From the NCBI RefSeq assembly GCF_007713705.1, contig NZ_VMSJ01000001.1:992001-1056000 (forward strand): a stretch of DNA of 64,000 nt, written 5' to 3'. Below, one piece after another: positions 34,224-43,850 of this stretch; the first letter of the stretch is position 1, and every line of letters begins with the position of its first letter. This DNA is from Salinicoccus cyprini (GTDB lineage Bacteria; Bacillota; Bacilli; Staphylococcales; Salinicoccaceae). The notes beneath the pieces were generated by a model. The model was not told the DNA's origin and did no database searches. It saw nothing but the letters and a program-made list of their open reading frames with translations. The position numbers and the translations under genes are program-made.

Positions 34224-36620
34224 CTATCTGATCTGTGCTCCGTTTGCTACTAGTGCTTCCAGTACTGGTGTGTGCTGCTTCTCGATCTCCTCATCCGTCA
34301 AGGTGTGCTCCTTATTCAGATAAGTGAGTCTGAGTGCCACGGATTTCTTGCCCGCTTCCATGTTATCCCCTTCATAGACGTCAAAGACGAATACGTCCAC
34401 AAGATGCTTCCCAGCTGCTGTTTCGACAGTACGCACGAGTGTGTCGGCAGCAACCGTCCGATCCACAACAAGCGCAATATCCCGTGTGATGGATGGATAT
34501 CTGGAAAGCTGGTCATAGAAGATGTTGCCCTGCTTCACCGACAGCAGGCGATCGAGATCAATCTCGAATACCGCTGTCCGATCGAGATCATTCTGCTGGG
34601 CATATTTCGGGTGCAGTTCCCCGATGGTTCCGATGCGCTCATTATCAAGCAGCACATCTGCTGTTCTGCCAGGATGCATCGTATCGAATCTTGATGACTG
34701 CTCATATCGGATGCTGTCCCCAAGACCAAGCTTGGCGAACACACTTTCAACAATGCCTTTGGCTGCAAAGAAATCTGCCGGCACTTTTGTGCCGAGCCAG
34801 TCGGTGCGGTTCATTTCACCCGTGATGACACCTGCAAGCATTTCCCGTTCTTCAGGGAGGACACCAGTCCCATTCGACTGGAATATACGGCCGATCTCAT
34901 AGAACTGGACATCCTTCTGCTGGCGATTTCTATTGTAGACCACATTATCGACAAGATGCGGAATCATGCTTTTTCTGAGCACCGCATGGTCTTCACTCAT
35001 CGGCATCAGCAGTTCGACTGTACCTTCCAGTTCATTGAACTGCTCCGCTTTCTCGCGGCTTGTCAGCGCATAGTTGATGGCCTGGGAAAGGCCGAGCGAC
35101 TCGAGCTGATGGCGGATGGTGCGTGTCTTCTTCTGTTCATCCGTCAGTTTGCCTGATGTGGTGCTGGTATCGGGCATGGACGAAGGCAGTGCATCATAAC
35201 CGTAGATTCGTGCCACTTCCTCGGTGATATCCTGCTTGATTTTAAGGTCATCCCGACGTGACGGCACCGAGACTTCCAATGCATCGCCATCGACTGCCGT
35301 ACTCAGACCGAGCTTCGATAGTGTCTCCTGGATTTCTGCAGTTTCAAGCTCCATGCCGAGATGCGAATTGATGAATGCCTTCGTTATATTGATTGTCGTA
35401 TCTTCGACGTCAAGCTCTCCGGATGATAGGACGGATGATGCTACTGTGCCACCGGCATACTGCGTGAGCAGCAGTGCGGCACGGTCGAGCGCTTTCAGTA
35501 CAAATTCGTGGGAGACGCCTTTTTCAAATCTTGCTGATGCTTCGCTTCTCAAGTTCAATCGGCCGCTCGTTCTGCGGATCGATACCGGATTGAAGACTGC
35601 GGATTCGATGACGACACTGGTCGTCTGATCCGTCACTTCGGAGAATTCGCCACCCATCACACCTGCAAGTGCAATCGGTTCGCTGCCATTGGTAATGACA
35701 ATGTCTCCACTTTCAAGCTTTCTTTCCCTGCCATCAAGCGTCGTCATCTTTTCATTTTCATGTGCGTAGCGTGTCACAATTTCATCCGAACCGATCTGGT
35801 CACGGTCGAACATATGGAGCGGCTGGCCGAATTCGAGCAGTACATAGTTGGAGATGTCGACGACATTATTGATTGGACGGATACCCGCCTTGATCAGCCG
35901 CATCTGCATCCACGTCGGTGAAGGTGCGATTGCGACGCCTGTGACGATACGGGCACCGTAGAATGGTACCGCTTCGGTATCCGCGTTTCTGATTTCAAGC
36001 GCGGATGACCCAGTTCCATCCTCCACTGCATGAGCCGGCAGTGCGACTTCCCCGCCGAACAGTGCACGTGTCTCGTATGCCGCGCCAGCCATGCTTAGGG
36101 CATCCTTGCGGTTCGGTGTCAGGTCGAACTCCATCACCTGGTCATCAAGCAGCAGTGCTGCCAGTGCATCCTCCCCAGCCATCTTCTCCTCCTGGAACAT
36201 GAAGATGCCGTTCTGGTATTCGGCAGGGACCTGGTCCTCCTTGATACCAAGCTCTTCAAGCGAGCAGATCATGCCCTCCGATACTTCACCGCGCAGTTTG
36301 GCACGCTTGATCTTTATGCCTCCCGGCAGCCTGCCGCCGACTTTGCATACGACAACATAAGAGTCGGCTTTGACATTCGGCGCCCCACAGATGATCTGAT
36401 GTGTTTCCTCACCTGTATCCACCTGGCAGATTCTCAGGCGATCCGCTTCCGGATGCTGCTCCACCGTCTTTACATATCCGACAACGAGGTTTTTCACTTC
36501 GGCGGTGTAGTCGATGATTTCATCCACTTCTATGCCGCCACGCGTAATCTTTTCGGCCAGTTCACTGACCGGTACTTCGTTCGGGATCCATTCATTGAGC
36601 CATTCTCTAGATACTTTCAT
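34224..36620 (-). CDS. pheT: Phenylalanyl-tRNA synthetase beta subunit
   Basis: 798 residues. N-terminal tRNA-binding (EMAP-like) domain with [25 protein letters not shown] (about 45-70), then B3/B4 editing domain, B5 domain, catalytic-like core and the C-terminal anticodon-binding FDX-ACB domain ending in [17 protein letters not shown]. Forms the alpha2-beta2 enzyme with PheS. The start at MKVSREWL overlaps the pheS end by 14 bases; an upstream ATG at 36635 would overlap further. Confidence 0.97.
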   Translation of the reverse strand: MKVSREWLNEWIPNEVPVSELAEKITRGGIEVDEIIDYTAEVKNLVVGYVKTVEQHPEADRLRICQVDTGEETHQIICGAPNVKADSYVVVCKVGGRLPGGIKIKRAKLRGEVSEGMICSLEELGIKEDQVPAEYQNGIFMFQEEKMAGEDALAALLLDDQVMEFDLTPNRKDALSMAGAAYETRALFGGEVALPAHAVEDGTGSSALEIRNADTEAVPFYGARIVTGVAIAPSPTWMQMRLIKAGIRPINNVVDISNYVLLEFGQPLHMFDRDQIGSDEIVTRYAHENEKMTTLDGRERKLESGDIVITNGSEPIALAGVMGGEFSEVTDQTTSVVIESAVFNPVSIRRTSGRLNLRSEASARFEKGVSHEFVLKALDRAALLLTQYAGGTVASSVLSSGELDVEDTTINITKAFINSHLGMELETAEIQETLSKLGLSTAVDGDALEVSVPSRRDDLKIKQDITEEVARIYGYDALPSSMPDTSTTSGKLTDEQKKTRTIRHQLESLGLSQAINYALTSREKAEQFNELEGTVELLMPMSEDHAVLRKSMIPHLVDNVVYNRNRQQKDVQFYEIGRIFQSNGTGVLPEEREMLAGVITGEMNRTDWLGTKVPADFFAAKGIVESVFAKLGLGDSIRYEQSSRFDTMHPGRTADVLLDNERIGTIGELHPKYAQQNDLDRTAVFEIDLDRLLSVKQGNIFYDQLSRYPSITRDIALVVDRTVAADTLVRTVETAAGKHLVDVFVFDVYEGDNMEAGKKSVALRLTYLNKEHTLTDEEIEKQHTPVLEALVANGAQIR

Positions 36621-37674
36621 TAGTCGCACCACCATCTTCTGTTGCTTTGAACTGATTGATGAATCTTAAGTCATTCGTGTAGAAATGCCTGATGTCCTCA
36701 ATACCGTATTTCAGCATTGCGATCCTGTCCGGCCCCATGCCGAAAGCGAATCCCGAGTAGACTTCAGGGTCGAAGCCGGCCATCTCAAGCACGTTCGGAT
36801 GCACCATGCCGGCACCGAGAATCTCTATCCAGCCGGTGCCCTTGCATACGTTGCATCCTGCACCTTTGCATTTGAAGCAGGAGATGTCCACTTCGACACT
36901 CGGCTCAGTGAATGGGAAATAGCTTGGACGCAGGCGGATTTCACGTTCTGCACCAAAGATTTCCCTGGCGAACAGTTCGAGTGTGCCTTTCAGATCACTC
37001 ATATGGATATCCCGATCGACGACAAGCCCCTCGATCTGTGTGAACTGGTGGCTGTGTGTCGCGTCATCGCTGTCCCGCCGGTATACTTTACCCGGGCAGA
37101 TTATTTTTACAGGAGCCTCGCCTTCCCGCTGCTCCATCGTACGTGCCTGCACCGGAGACGTATGGGTTCTCATCAGCGTCTCCTCTGAAATATAGAACGT
37201 GTCCTGCATGTCACGTGCCGGGTGGGATTTCGGCAGATTGAGCGCCTCGAAATTGTAGTAGTCCGTTTCGACTTCATAGCCTTCCGCAATCTCATATCCA
37301 AGACCGAGGAAGAAATCCTCGATATCCTCAACCGTGCGGCTCAATGGGTGCGGGCTGCCGAGGTCGAAAGTTCTGCCCGGCAGTGTCACATCGATCGTAT
37401 CCTCGCGTAGTCTGGCTTCAAGCGCCGCCTCTTCGAGAACCGCGCTTCTGCTGTCGATCGATTCCGTAATATGCGTACGGACTTCATTGACTTTCGCACC
37501 ATATTCAGGTCTTTCCTCTTTCGAAAGATCCTTCATGCCCTTCATCAGATCCGTAACCTTGCCCTTTTTGCCCAAATAGGCCACTTTCAGCTGCTGCAGC
37601 GCATCCAGGCTGCCGACGTTCGCTATATCATCATCGAATGACTTACGAACATCCATAATTCCTGCTGTATCCAT
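36607..37674 (-). CDS. pheS: Phenylalanyl-tRNA synthetase alpha subunit
   Basis: 355 residues. N-terminal coiled coil, then class II core with motif 2 ([25 protein letters not shown]), a short cysteine cluster [14 protein letters not shown] and motif 3 ([19 protein letters not shown]). The start at MDTAGIMDV lies after GGAGGAG and after the T-box terminator; the long open frame to 37926 is the leader itself. Expression is expected to respond to uncharged tRNA(Phe). Confidence 0.97.
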   Translation of the reverse strand: MDTAGIMDVRKSFDDDIANVGSLDALQQLKVAYLGKKGKVTDLMKGMKDLSKEERPEYGAKVNEVRTHITESIDSRSAVLEEAALEARLREDTIDVTLPGRTFDLGSPHPLSRTVEDIEDFFLGLGYEIAEGYEVETDYYNFEALNLPKSHPARDMQDTFYISEETLMRTHTSPVQARTMEQREGEAPVKIICPGKVYRRDSDDATHSHQFTQIEGLVVDRDIHMSDLKGTLELFAREIFGAEREIRLRPSYFPFTEPSVEVDISCFKCKGAGCNVCKGTGWIEILGAGMVHPNVLEMAGFDPEVYSGFAFGMGPDRIAMLKYGIEDIRHFYTNDLRFINQFKATEDGGATNESI

Positions 37675-37694
37675 CGTCTCACTCCTCCAATTAA

Positions 37695-37930
37695 ATAAAA
37701 AAACTCCGTCCTTATATATCCAAGGACGGAGTTTCCGCGGTACCACCTGATTTTCTGCATAACAAATACAGACACTTCTAGAAAGATAAGGGATCATCCC
37801 ACTGCTCCATCTGCCAGGTGAACCCTGATCCCATCCGTACGCAGCATTCCAGTCCATGTGCTGCGCTCCCTGTATACGGATTCCTGGACCATTTATGTCC
37901 GGCTTCTCTTGAAGCTTGATATTCATCTAT
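37695..37930 (-). ncRNA. T-box leader of pheST
   Basis: The minus strand carries AGGTGGTACCGCGG (37735-37748), the classic T-box, directly before a 13-bp terminator stem (37701-37713 with 37722-37734) with a TTTTTTT tail. In the upstream stem I region a TTC (Phe) at 37820-37822, followed by A, sits in the position expected for the specifier. Uncharged tRNA(Phe) should favour the antiterminator and allow pheST transcription. Confidence 0.92.
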
Positions 37931-37936
37931 AGGATT

Positions 37937-37964
37937 ATTATAAATCAAAGTTCGTAAAAATCAA
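37937..37964 (-). promoter_or_regulatory. Putative sigma-A promoter of pheST
   Basis: Minus strand: TTGATT, 16-base spacer, TATAAT. The -35 element overlaps the stop codon of the rRNA methylase gene upstream. Confidence 0.65.
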
Positions 37965-38704
37965 GCTTTGAAATGATGCATGATGATGCCGCCTGCAATT
38001 GCCACATTGAGACTTTCACTCGCCCCCGGCATTTCTATCTTTATCTTTCTATCCACCTGGGCGAGCACTGTGTCGGATACGCCCCTGCCCTCATTGCCGA
38101 GAATGACCATCAGTGGATCTCCCGCCGGTGCTTCTTCAAGGGGAACGGCATCTTCAAGGTCGGTCGCAAGAACAGTACCATCAAAATCCTGTACCGCTTC
38201 CGCTGCATCCATCGATGTGATATCGATATGGAACGTGCTGCCCTGGGCACTCCGGAGCACCTTGTCACTGAAGGCATCGACTGTATCCAGGGAAAGGATG
38301 ACGCGGCCGAATCCGAAGGCATCCGCTGTGCGGAGCAGTGTGCCGAGGTTGCCCGGATCCTGGATGCCATCGAGCAGCAGTACCCGCCGACCGTCTGTTT
38401 CGGGTGCAGCATAGGAGACCACCGCCATGATGCCGGGAGGCGTCTCAAGCGACGACAGCGTCTTCATCACATTGTCGTTCACTATGAATGTTTCAATCTC
38501 CTGGTCATCATACCTCGCATGATCATAGCCATCGAGGAAAACGAGTGCATGGATCTTCTGACCATGCGTCATCGCCTCCTCGACAAGATGTGCCCCTTCA
38601 ATCAGAAACTGGTCCAACTTCCTGCGGTACTTCTTCGACTGCAGCTTCTTCATTTCCTTGATACGCGGATTATCTTTCGACGTAATATATTTCGGTTCTA
38701 CCAA
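37961..38704 (-). CDS. TrmH/SpoU-family rRNA methyltransferase (YsgA-like)
   Basis: 247 residues. N-terminal RNA-binding (L30e-like) domain with FLIEGAHLVEEA, then a SPOUT knot: LLDGIQDPGNLGTLLRTADAFGFGRVIL (motif 1, about 110-138), LGNEGRGVSD (motif 2) and IKIEMPGASESLNVAIAGGIIMHHF (motif 3). A SAM-dependent 2'-O-methyltransferase acting on rRNA or tRNA; the exact site is unknown. B. subtilis ysgA has the same place beside pheS. Overlaps the aminopeptidase by seven bases. Confidence 0.92.
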   Translation of the reverse strand: MVEPKYITSKDNPRIKEMKKLQSKKYRRKLDQFLIEGAHLVEEAMTHGQKIHALVFLDGYDHARYDDQEIETFIVNDNVMKTLSSLETPPGIMAVVSYAAPETDGRRVLLLDGIQDPGNLGTLLRTADAFGFGRVILSLDTVDAFSDKVLRSAQGSTFHIDITSMDAAEAVQDFDGTVLATDLEDAVPLEEAPAGDPLMVILGNEGRGVSDTVLAQVDRKIKIEMPGASESLNVAIAGGIIMHHFKA

Positions 38705-39771
38705 ATGATCTCTTCCACCTTACTGTCATCGAGTGATCTGACGATCTCCGTTACAAGGCGGACTGCATTGTTGTAGTCTTCCCTGTTCAGAATGGATACG
38801 TTCGAGTGCATGTATCTGAGTGGTACCCCGATGGAGATTGAAGGGACCCCTTCATTGGATACATGGAAGGCACCGGAATCCGTACCGCCGCCAGTAATGG
38901 CAGACCACTGTACCGGAATATCCTTGTCTGCCGCCAGCTTCTCGACGTGCCTTCTGAAACCGACGTGACCGATGTTGGAACCGTCGAGCAGCAGTACAAG
39001 TGGACCGTCGCCCATCTTGCCTGTACCATCCTTCTCGCTCATGCCCGGTGTATCCCAGGAGATGCCGACATCGACCGCGATTGCGAGATCCGGCTTTACT
39101 TTGTTCGCTGCAACCTTGGCACCGCGCAGGCCGACCTCTTCCTGTACAGTCGCACCGCTGACGACATTGATATTAATATCCTCGTCTTTGACAGACTCGA
39201 GCACTTCAATCGCCAGTGCACAGCCGAATCTGTTATCCCAGGCTTTGGCAAGCAGGTAGTCCTTGTTGGCCATCTCGGTGAAGTCACAATGCGGGGTGAT
39301 CATGTCGCCGACTTTGACACCTGCGTTCTCTGCTTCTTCTTTTGAAGCCACACCAATATCGATGAACATGTCCTTCATGTCTACCGGCTTCTTGCGTGCT
39401 TCAGGGGACAGTACGTGCGGCGGCTTTGAGCCGATGACACCCGTCAGAATGCCTGAATCCGTCACGACGTTCATGCGCTGCGACAGCATGACCTGGTTCC
39501 ACCATCCACCGATCGGTGTAAAACGGATGAATCCATTGTCATCTATTCTTGTAATCATGAAGCCGATCTCATCGAGGTGGCCACCGATGAGCAGCGTACG
39601 TGATCCATTTTTCGCGTTGCGTCTGCCGAATATGCCACCGAGGTTATCCTGCACCAGCTCATCGCTGACCGGCTCAAGGTAGCTCTTCATCACTTTCTTC
39701 ACATCGTATTCGAAGCCTGAAATGCCATGTGCATCCGTGAGGCTCTTCATCATTTCCAGCTGTCTATCCAT
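38698..39771 (-). CDS. M42-family metallopeptidase (glutamyl aminopeptidase type, YsdC-like)
   Basis: 357 residues. Metal and catalytic motifs: GGHLDEIGFM (about 64-73), AKAWDNRFGC, VQEEVGLRGAK with the catalytic Glu pair, AVDVGISWDTPG and the late histidine in PLRYMHS. Probably a tetrahedral cytoplasmic aminopeptidase with two metal ions. The start at MDRQLEMMKSL has AAGGAG upstream. Bacillus ysdC occupies the same spot next to rplT. Confidence 0.93.
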   Translation of the reverse strand: MDRQLEMMKSLTDAHGISGFEYDVKKVMKSYLEPVSDELVQDNLGGIFGRRNAKNGSRTLLIGGHLDEIGFMITRIDDNGFIRFTPIGGWWNQVMLSQRMNVVTDSGILTGVIGSKPPHVLSPEARKKPVDMKDMFIDIGVASKEEAENAGVKVGDMITPHCDFTEMANKDYLLAKAWDNRFGCALAIEVLESVKDEDININVVSGATVQEEVGLRGAKVAANKVKPDLAIAVDVGISWDTPGMSEKDGTGKMGDGPLVLLLDGSNIGHVGFRRHVEKLAADKDIPVQWSAITGGGTDSGAFHVSNEGVPSISIGVPLRYMHSNVSILNREDYNNAVRLVTEIVRSLDDSKVEEIIW

Positions 39772-39833
39772 AATCAGTCTCCTTGCTTCCATTAAGATAC
39801 TTCCATTCTATCATAAATTATTTCAGTTTTCGT

Positions 39834-39848
39834 AATATGGACCATATT
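39834..39848. promoter_or_regulatory. Perfect 15-base palindrome in a divergent promoter region
   Basis: AATATGGACCATATT, two 7-base arms around one base, between the M42 peptidase gene and the divergent small acidic gene. It could be a regulator binding site; no regulator can be named. Confidence 0.4.
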
Positions 39849-39924
39849 GATACACATATCGGAAAGAAGTTGATATCATCATTGTAGATGGGGATATAGA
39901 AATACTCTAGGAGGCGTTACGTTG

Positions 39925-40200
39925 ATGAACATAAAGATATCGAAAGTGGAAGAATCCGGCCAGGAAGTGCTTGTAAAAAGCAATACTTATGAAGAAGACG
40001 ACAAAGCGGTTGCATTATATAACAGGCTGACTGATGAATATGCCGACCAGACACTGCCATTCTTCGATGAAGGTGAGAAGCTGATCCGCCTCGACATTGT
40101 GTCCGAGGACGATGCAGCGGATGAAAACAAGGAGCAGAAGGAATGCTACTTCGAGTACTCGGACGCACTGCTTGATGAACTATCCGCACACATCCAGTAA
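39925..40200 (+). CDS. Small acidic cytoplasmic protein of unknown function
   Basis: 91 residues, strongly acidic in its second half (SEDDAADENKEQKECYFEYSDALLDELSAHIQ). The N-terminus MNIKISKVEESGQEVLVKS suggests beta strands. No family recognised. AGGAGG lies ten bases before this ATG and seven before an in-frame TTG (39922), so TTG could be the true start. It is convergent with rplT and shares a bidirectional terminator with it. Confidence 0.68.
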   Translation: MNIKISKVEESGQEVLVKSNTYEEDDKAVALYNRLTDEYADQTLPFFDEGEKLIRLDIVSEDDAADENKEQKECYFEYSDALLDELSAHIQ

Positions 40201-40206
40201 AAATAA

Positions 40207-40237
40207 AAACCACTTATTCCATCGGAATAAGTGGTTT
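40207..40237. terminator. Bidirectional terminator between the small acidic gene and rplT
   Basis: Perfect 14-bp stem (40207-40220 with 40224-40237) with TTT on the plus side and a T-rich tract on the minus side. Confidence 0.85.
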
Positions 40238-40249
40238 TTTCATGCGATA

Positions 40250-40609
40250 TTATTTGTTCAGTGCATTTTTAGCCTGAGCAACGATTTCAGCGAATGCTTT
40301 TTCGTCTGAAATTGCGATTTCAGAAAGCATTTTTCTGTTGATGTCGATACCAGCAGTTTTCAGTCCGTTCATCAGACGGCTGTAGCTGATGCCGTTCTGG
40401 CGAGCGCCTGCATTGATACGCGCGATCCAGAGCTTGCGGAATTCGCGTTTCGTCTGACGACGGTCGCGGTATGCATACTGACCGGATTTGATGACTTGCT
40501 GTTTCGCTGTTCTATAGAGTGTGCGTTTTGCACCAAAATATCCTTTTGCCTGCTTCAATACTCTTTTACGTCTTTTACGGGACGTCAAACCATTCTTAAC
40601 ACGTGCCAT
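40250..40609 (-). CDS. rplT: 50S ribosomal protein L20
   Basis: 119 residues. Family start [26 protein letters not shown], with the rRNA-binding basic N-terminal helix. Last gene of infC-rpmI-rplT; L20 should also bind the operon leader and repress it. Confidence 0.98.
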   Translation of the reverse strand: MARVKNGLTSRKRRKRVLKQAKGYFGAKRTLYRTAKQQVIKSGQYAYRDRRQTKREFRKLWIARINAGARQNGISYSRLMNGLKTAGIDINRKMLSEIAISDEKAFAEIVAQAKNALNK

Positions 40610-40633
40610 TTTTGCTCCTCCTTAATCAATCGA

Positions 40634-40834
40634 TTATTTTACATATGATAGTAGTTTTTGGATACGTTTGTGGTCGCCTTTGGAAACCAGTCTTGATTTT
40701 CTCAGGTGACGCTTCTGTTTTGTGGATTTGTTTGCGAACAGGTGGGAAGTGAACGCACTGTTGCGTTTGAATTTACCTGTTCCAGTACGCTTGACGCGTT
40801 TAGCATAACCTTTGTGAGTTTTCATTTTTGGCAT
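40634..40834 (-). CDS. rpmI: 50S ribosomal protein L35
   Basis: 66 residues, [20 protein letters not shown] start and strongly basic throughout. Between infC and rplT in the conserved order. Confidence 0.98.
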   Translation of the reverse strand: MPKMKTHKGYAKRVKRTGTGKFKRNSAFTSHLFANKSTKQKRHLRKSRLVSKGDHKRIQKLLSYVK

Positions 40835-40855
40835 GGGATCCTAACCTCCGGATTA

Positions 40856-41377
40856 TTAGTTTTTGTCGACGATTGGTGCAACCACGAGGAACATTGAGCG
40901 ACCTTCCATCTTCGGTCTCTGTTCAACAGTGGCGACTTCAGAAAGCTCGCTGGCAAAACGTTCCAATACTTTGCGGCCGATATCCTTGTGCGTGATTGCA
41001 CGGCCACGGAATCGGATGGAAACTTTCACCTTGTCTTCCTTCGCCAGGAATTTCTTTGCATTTTTCAACTTGGTGTTGAAATCGTGATCTTCGATTGTCG
41101 GGGAAAGTCTGATTTCCTTGACGTTGATCACTTTCTGCTTCTTGCGCGCTTCTTTCTCTTTACGCTGCTGCTCGTACTTGTACTTGCCATAGTCCATGAT
41201 GCGGGCAACCGGCGGCTTCGCGTTCGGAGCCACAAGTACAAGATCCAGTTCTACACGATCTGCCATTTCCTGTGCTTCACGTTTAGGCTTGATGCCGAGT
41301 TGGGAACCGTCCTGACCGATCAGGCGTACTTCTTTGGCGCGGATTCTGTCATTGATTAATGTTTGGTCCTTAGCTAT
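40856..41377 (-). CDS. infC: Translation initiation factor IF-3, ATA start codon
   Basis: 173 residues. N-terminal domain ([22 protein letters not shown]), linker [14 protein letters not shown] and C-terminal ribosome-binding domain ([24 protein letters not shown]) are all present. No ATG gives a family-like start. GGAGGTG followed by six bases leads straight to ATA at 41375-41377, whose product (M)[10 protein letters not shown] equals the staphylococcal IF-3 N-terminus. An ATG further upstream would use the ribosome site as codons. Rare start codons (ATT, ATA, ATC) are the family's autoregulation device, since IF-3 itself rejects them. Confidence 0.95.
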   Translation of the reverse strand: MAKDQTLINDRIRAKEVRLIGQDGSQLGIKPKREAQEMADRVELDLVLVAPNAKPPVARIMDYGKYKYEQQRKEKEARKKQKVINVKEIRLSPTIEDHDFNTKLKNAKKFLAKEDKVKVSIRFRGRAITHKDIGRKVLERFASELSEVATVEQRPKMEGRSMFLVVAPIVDKN

Positions 41378-41399
41378 CTTTGACACCTCCATAAAGTTT

Positions 41400-41570
41400 G
41401 AAGACGAACAAAAAGGGCGGGCACAATATGCGCCCGCCAACCAGCATCAAGATGCGTGAAACAGAGCATGGCTCTATTTCACGTCATTCTTACTGTACTA
41501 ACCCGGTCGCTACCACTATGGTGCTTGCGGGTGAGAAGCGGGAGCTTCTTCTTGTCCGTTCTTATCAACT
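41400..41570 (-). ncRNA. L20-type leader of the infC-rpmI-rplT operon
   Basis: The 170-base leader contains AGCTCCCGCTTCTCACC, a recurring element of the Gram-positive L20 leader, and several nested hairpins. It ends in a strong terminator stem (41416-41425 with 41429-41438) followed by TTTTTG on the minus strand. L20 binding is expected to favour termination. Confidence 0.8.
41416..41438 (-). terminator. Regulated terminator in the infC leader
   Basis: 10-bp GC-rich stem with one G-T pair and a TTTTT tract, about 40 bases before the infC start. Confidence 0.85.
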
Positions 41571-41576
41571 CCTAAT

Positions 41577-41605
41577 ATACTACACGCTTTCGGCCAGAAT
41601 GTCAA
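41577..41605 (-). promoter_or_regulatory. Strong sigma-A promoter of infC
   Basis: Minus strand: consensus TTGACA, 17-base spacer, TAGTAT, beginning three bases after the thrS stop codon. Confidence 0.75.
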
Positions 41606-41607
41606 GA

Positions 41608-43536
41608 CTATTTCTTAAGTCTGATCTCATCCACGAGCTGCCAGATGAATTCCTCACGGTCGAAGGTGTTCTGATCCTTTTCGCCATACTTTCTGACATT
41701 GACCTGGGATTCTTCGATCTCACGATCGCCGATGACGACCTGGTAAGGGACTTTCCGCATCTGTGCTTCACGGATCTTGTACCCCATCTTCTCGTTCCTG
41801 TCGTCGATGTTCACACGTATGCCGTGGCTCTTCATCTCATCCTTGAGTGCTCTTGCGTAGTCGTAGTGCAGATCGAGATTGACCGGTATGATCTCCACCT
41901 GCTGCGGCGCGAGCCATAGTGGGAAGGCACCTTTGTATTCCTCTGTCAGGAATGCAACAAAGCGCTCCATCGTGGAGACGACACCGCGGTGGATGACGAC
42001 CGGACGGTGCAGTTCACCGTCACTGCCTGTATACGTCAGGTCGAATCTTTCAGGCAGCAGGAAGTCGAGCTGCACTGTCGACAGCGTCTCCTCCTTGCCG
42101 AGTGCCGTCTGTACCTGGACATCCAGCTTCGGACCATAGAATGCCGCTTCGCCTTCCGCTTCTGTATAGTCGAGCGCCATCTCATCGACGGCTTCCTTCA
42201 GCATGGATTCCGCCTTGTTCCACATTTCGTCATCATCGAAGTACTTTTCAGTATCCGCTGGATCACGGTAGCTCAGACGGAAGGAGTAGTTCTCGAAACC
42301 GAAGTCCGCGTATACATCGATGATCAGCTGGACGACACGCTTGAACTCCTCCTTGATCTGGTCGGGTCTGACGAAGACGTGGGCATCATTCAGGGTCATG
42401 CCGCGCACACGCTGCAGGCCGCTCACCGCCCCACTCGCCTCATACCGGTGCATCGTGCCGAGTTCGGCGATACGGATCGGCAGCTCCCGGTAGGAGTGCT
42501 TGCTTGATTTGTAGATCATCATATGGTGCGGGCAGTTCATCGGACGGAGCACAAGCTCCTCACCATTCATGTCCATTGTCGGGAACATGTCATCTTGATA
42601 ATGCTCCCAGTGGCCGCTTGTCTTGTACAGATCGACGTTCGCCATGACAGGTGTATAGACGTGGTCGTAGCCGAGCGCAATCTCCTTGTCGACGATATAG
42701 CGTTCGATTTCGCGTCTGATCGTCGCACCATTCGGTAGCCATAGCGGCAGGCCGGCACCGATCAGCTGGTTGTTCTGGAACAGTTCCATATCCTTGCCGA
42801 TCTTCCTGTGGTCGCGTTCCTTTCTTTCCTCAAGGAGGTTCAAGTACGACTTCAGCTCCTTCTTGTCGAAGAAGGCTGTACCGTATATGCGCTGCAGCAT
42901 CTTGTTGTCACTGTCACCGCGCCAGTAGGCACCTGCTGTCGACAGCAGTTTGAATGTCTTGATCTTCGAAGTGGACGGCACATGCACGCCGCGGCACAGG
43001 TCGGTGAATTCTCCCTGAGAATAGACCGTCACCGACTCGTCTTCAGGAATCGCATCGATCAGCTCAAGCTTGTATGGATCGTTGCTGAAAAGTGCCTTTG
43101 CTTCGTCACGTGAGAGCACTTTGCGTTCCACTTCCACGTTCTCTTCTACGATCTGCTTCATTTCCTTCTCTATCTTCTCGAAATCATCGGAAGAAATCTT
43201 CTCATCCATATCGAAGTCATAGTAGAACCCTTCCTCGATGACCGGGCCGACACCGAAATTGACGTCGCCGTACAGACGCTTCAGCGCCTGAGCCATAAGG
43301 TGGGCAGTGGAGTGGCGCAGTACTTCGAGCCCCTCCTCGTCCTTATTTGTGATCAAGGCGATTTCTGCATCCGCTTCGATCGGTCTTCTGAGGTCGTACA
43401 TGTCTCCATCCACCTTGGCGGCAAGCGCCGCCTTCCTGAGTCCCGGACTGATGGACTGCGCAATCTCCTCTGCTGTCACTCCGGAATCGAAATTCTTGAT
43501 ATTTCCATCCGGAAAAGTAATCTTCACTTCACTCAT
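41608..43536 (-). CDS. thrS: Threonyl-tRNA synthetase
   Basis: 642 residues. Order: TGS domain (1-60), editing domain with [14 protein letters not shown] (about 75-90) and the CRGVHVPST zinc-like site, class II core with motif 2 ([29 protein letters not shown]) and the zinc ligands in RPMNCPHHM, and anticodon-binding domain. The start at [12 protein letters not shown] matches family N-termini; a GTG three codons earlier is also open. Controlled by a T-box. Confidence 0.97.
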   Translation of the reverse strand: MSEVKITFPDGNIKNFDSGVTAEEIAQSISPGLRKAALAAKVDGDMYDLRRPIEADAEIALITNKDEEGLEVLRHSTAHLMAQALKRLYGDVNFGVGPVIEEGFYYDFDMDEKISSDDFEKIEKEMKQIVEENVEVERKVLSRDEAKALFSNDPYKLELIDAIPEDESVTVYSQGEFTDLCRGVHVPSTSKIKTFKLLSTAGAYWRGDSDNKMLQRIYGTAFFDKKELKSYLNLLEERKERDHRKIGKDMELFQNNQLIGAGLPLWLPNGATIRREIERYIVDKEIALGYDHVYTPVMANVDLYKTSGHWEHYQDDMFPTMDMNGEELVLRPMNCPHHMMIYKSSKHSYRELPIRIAELGTMHRYEASGAVSGLQRVRGMTLNDAHVFVRPDQIKEEFKRVVQLIIDVYADFGFENYSFRLSYRDPADTEKYFDDDEMWNKAESMLKEAVDEMALDYTEAEGEAAFYGPKLDVQVQTALGKEETLSTVQLDFLLPERFDLTYTGSDGELHRPVVIHRGVVSTMERFVAFLTEEYKGAFPLWLAPQQVEIIPVNLDLHYDYARALKDEMKSHGIRVNIDDRNEKMGYKIREAQMRKVPYQVVIGDREIEESQVNVRKYGEKDQNTFDREEFIWQLVDEIRLKK

Positions 43537-43579
43537 ATTCTCCACCCTTTCAATCGTATCGATTGTATTTTCAAAATAA

Positions 43580-43812
43580 AAAACGCCCCTCTATTAGATA
43601 GAGGGACGATCTTCACCGTGGTACCACCCTGATTTGCAGGACAGAGTCCTACCTTCAGTCGGAAATAACGGTCCGTCCCGGCTGGGGATTAGCCAGCATA
43701 TATCAAGGGAGTCGCTCAGACGGTCCATTGCACATGTTTCAGCAGTTCATGCACTCTCTTTGAATGAACACAATAGAAGCGTTGTCCTTGGAATTTGAAA
43801 TATTGAAATTAT
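43580..43812 (-). ncRNA. T-box leader of thrS
   Basis: The minus strand shows GGGTGGTACCACGG (43615-43629), the T-box, followed at once by a terminator hairpin (43584-43593 with 43599-43608) with TTTTTT. ACC (Thr) followed by G at 43722-43724 lies in the likely specifier position on the 3' side of stem I. Expected to read uncharged tRNA(Thr). Confidence 0.92.
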
Positions 43813-43818
43813 ACATTG

Positions 43819-43847
43819 ATTATACTCAAGCCGTCTTCATTAATCAA
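43819..43847 (-). promoter_or_regulatory. Sigma-A promoter of thrS
   Basis: Minus strand: TTGATT, 17-base spacer, TATAAT, beginning four bases after the dnaI stop. Confidence 0.7.
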
Positions 43848-43850
43848 GCA

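Noticed and set aside
37675-37926. Extra 84 residues at the N-terminus of PheS
   Set aside because: This stretch is the T-box leader and terminator.
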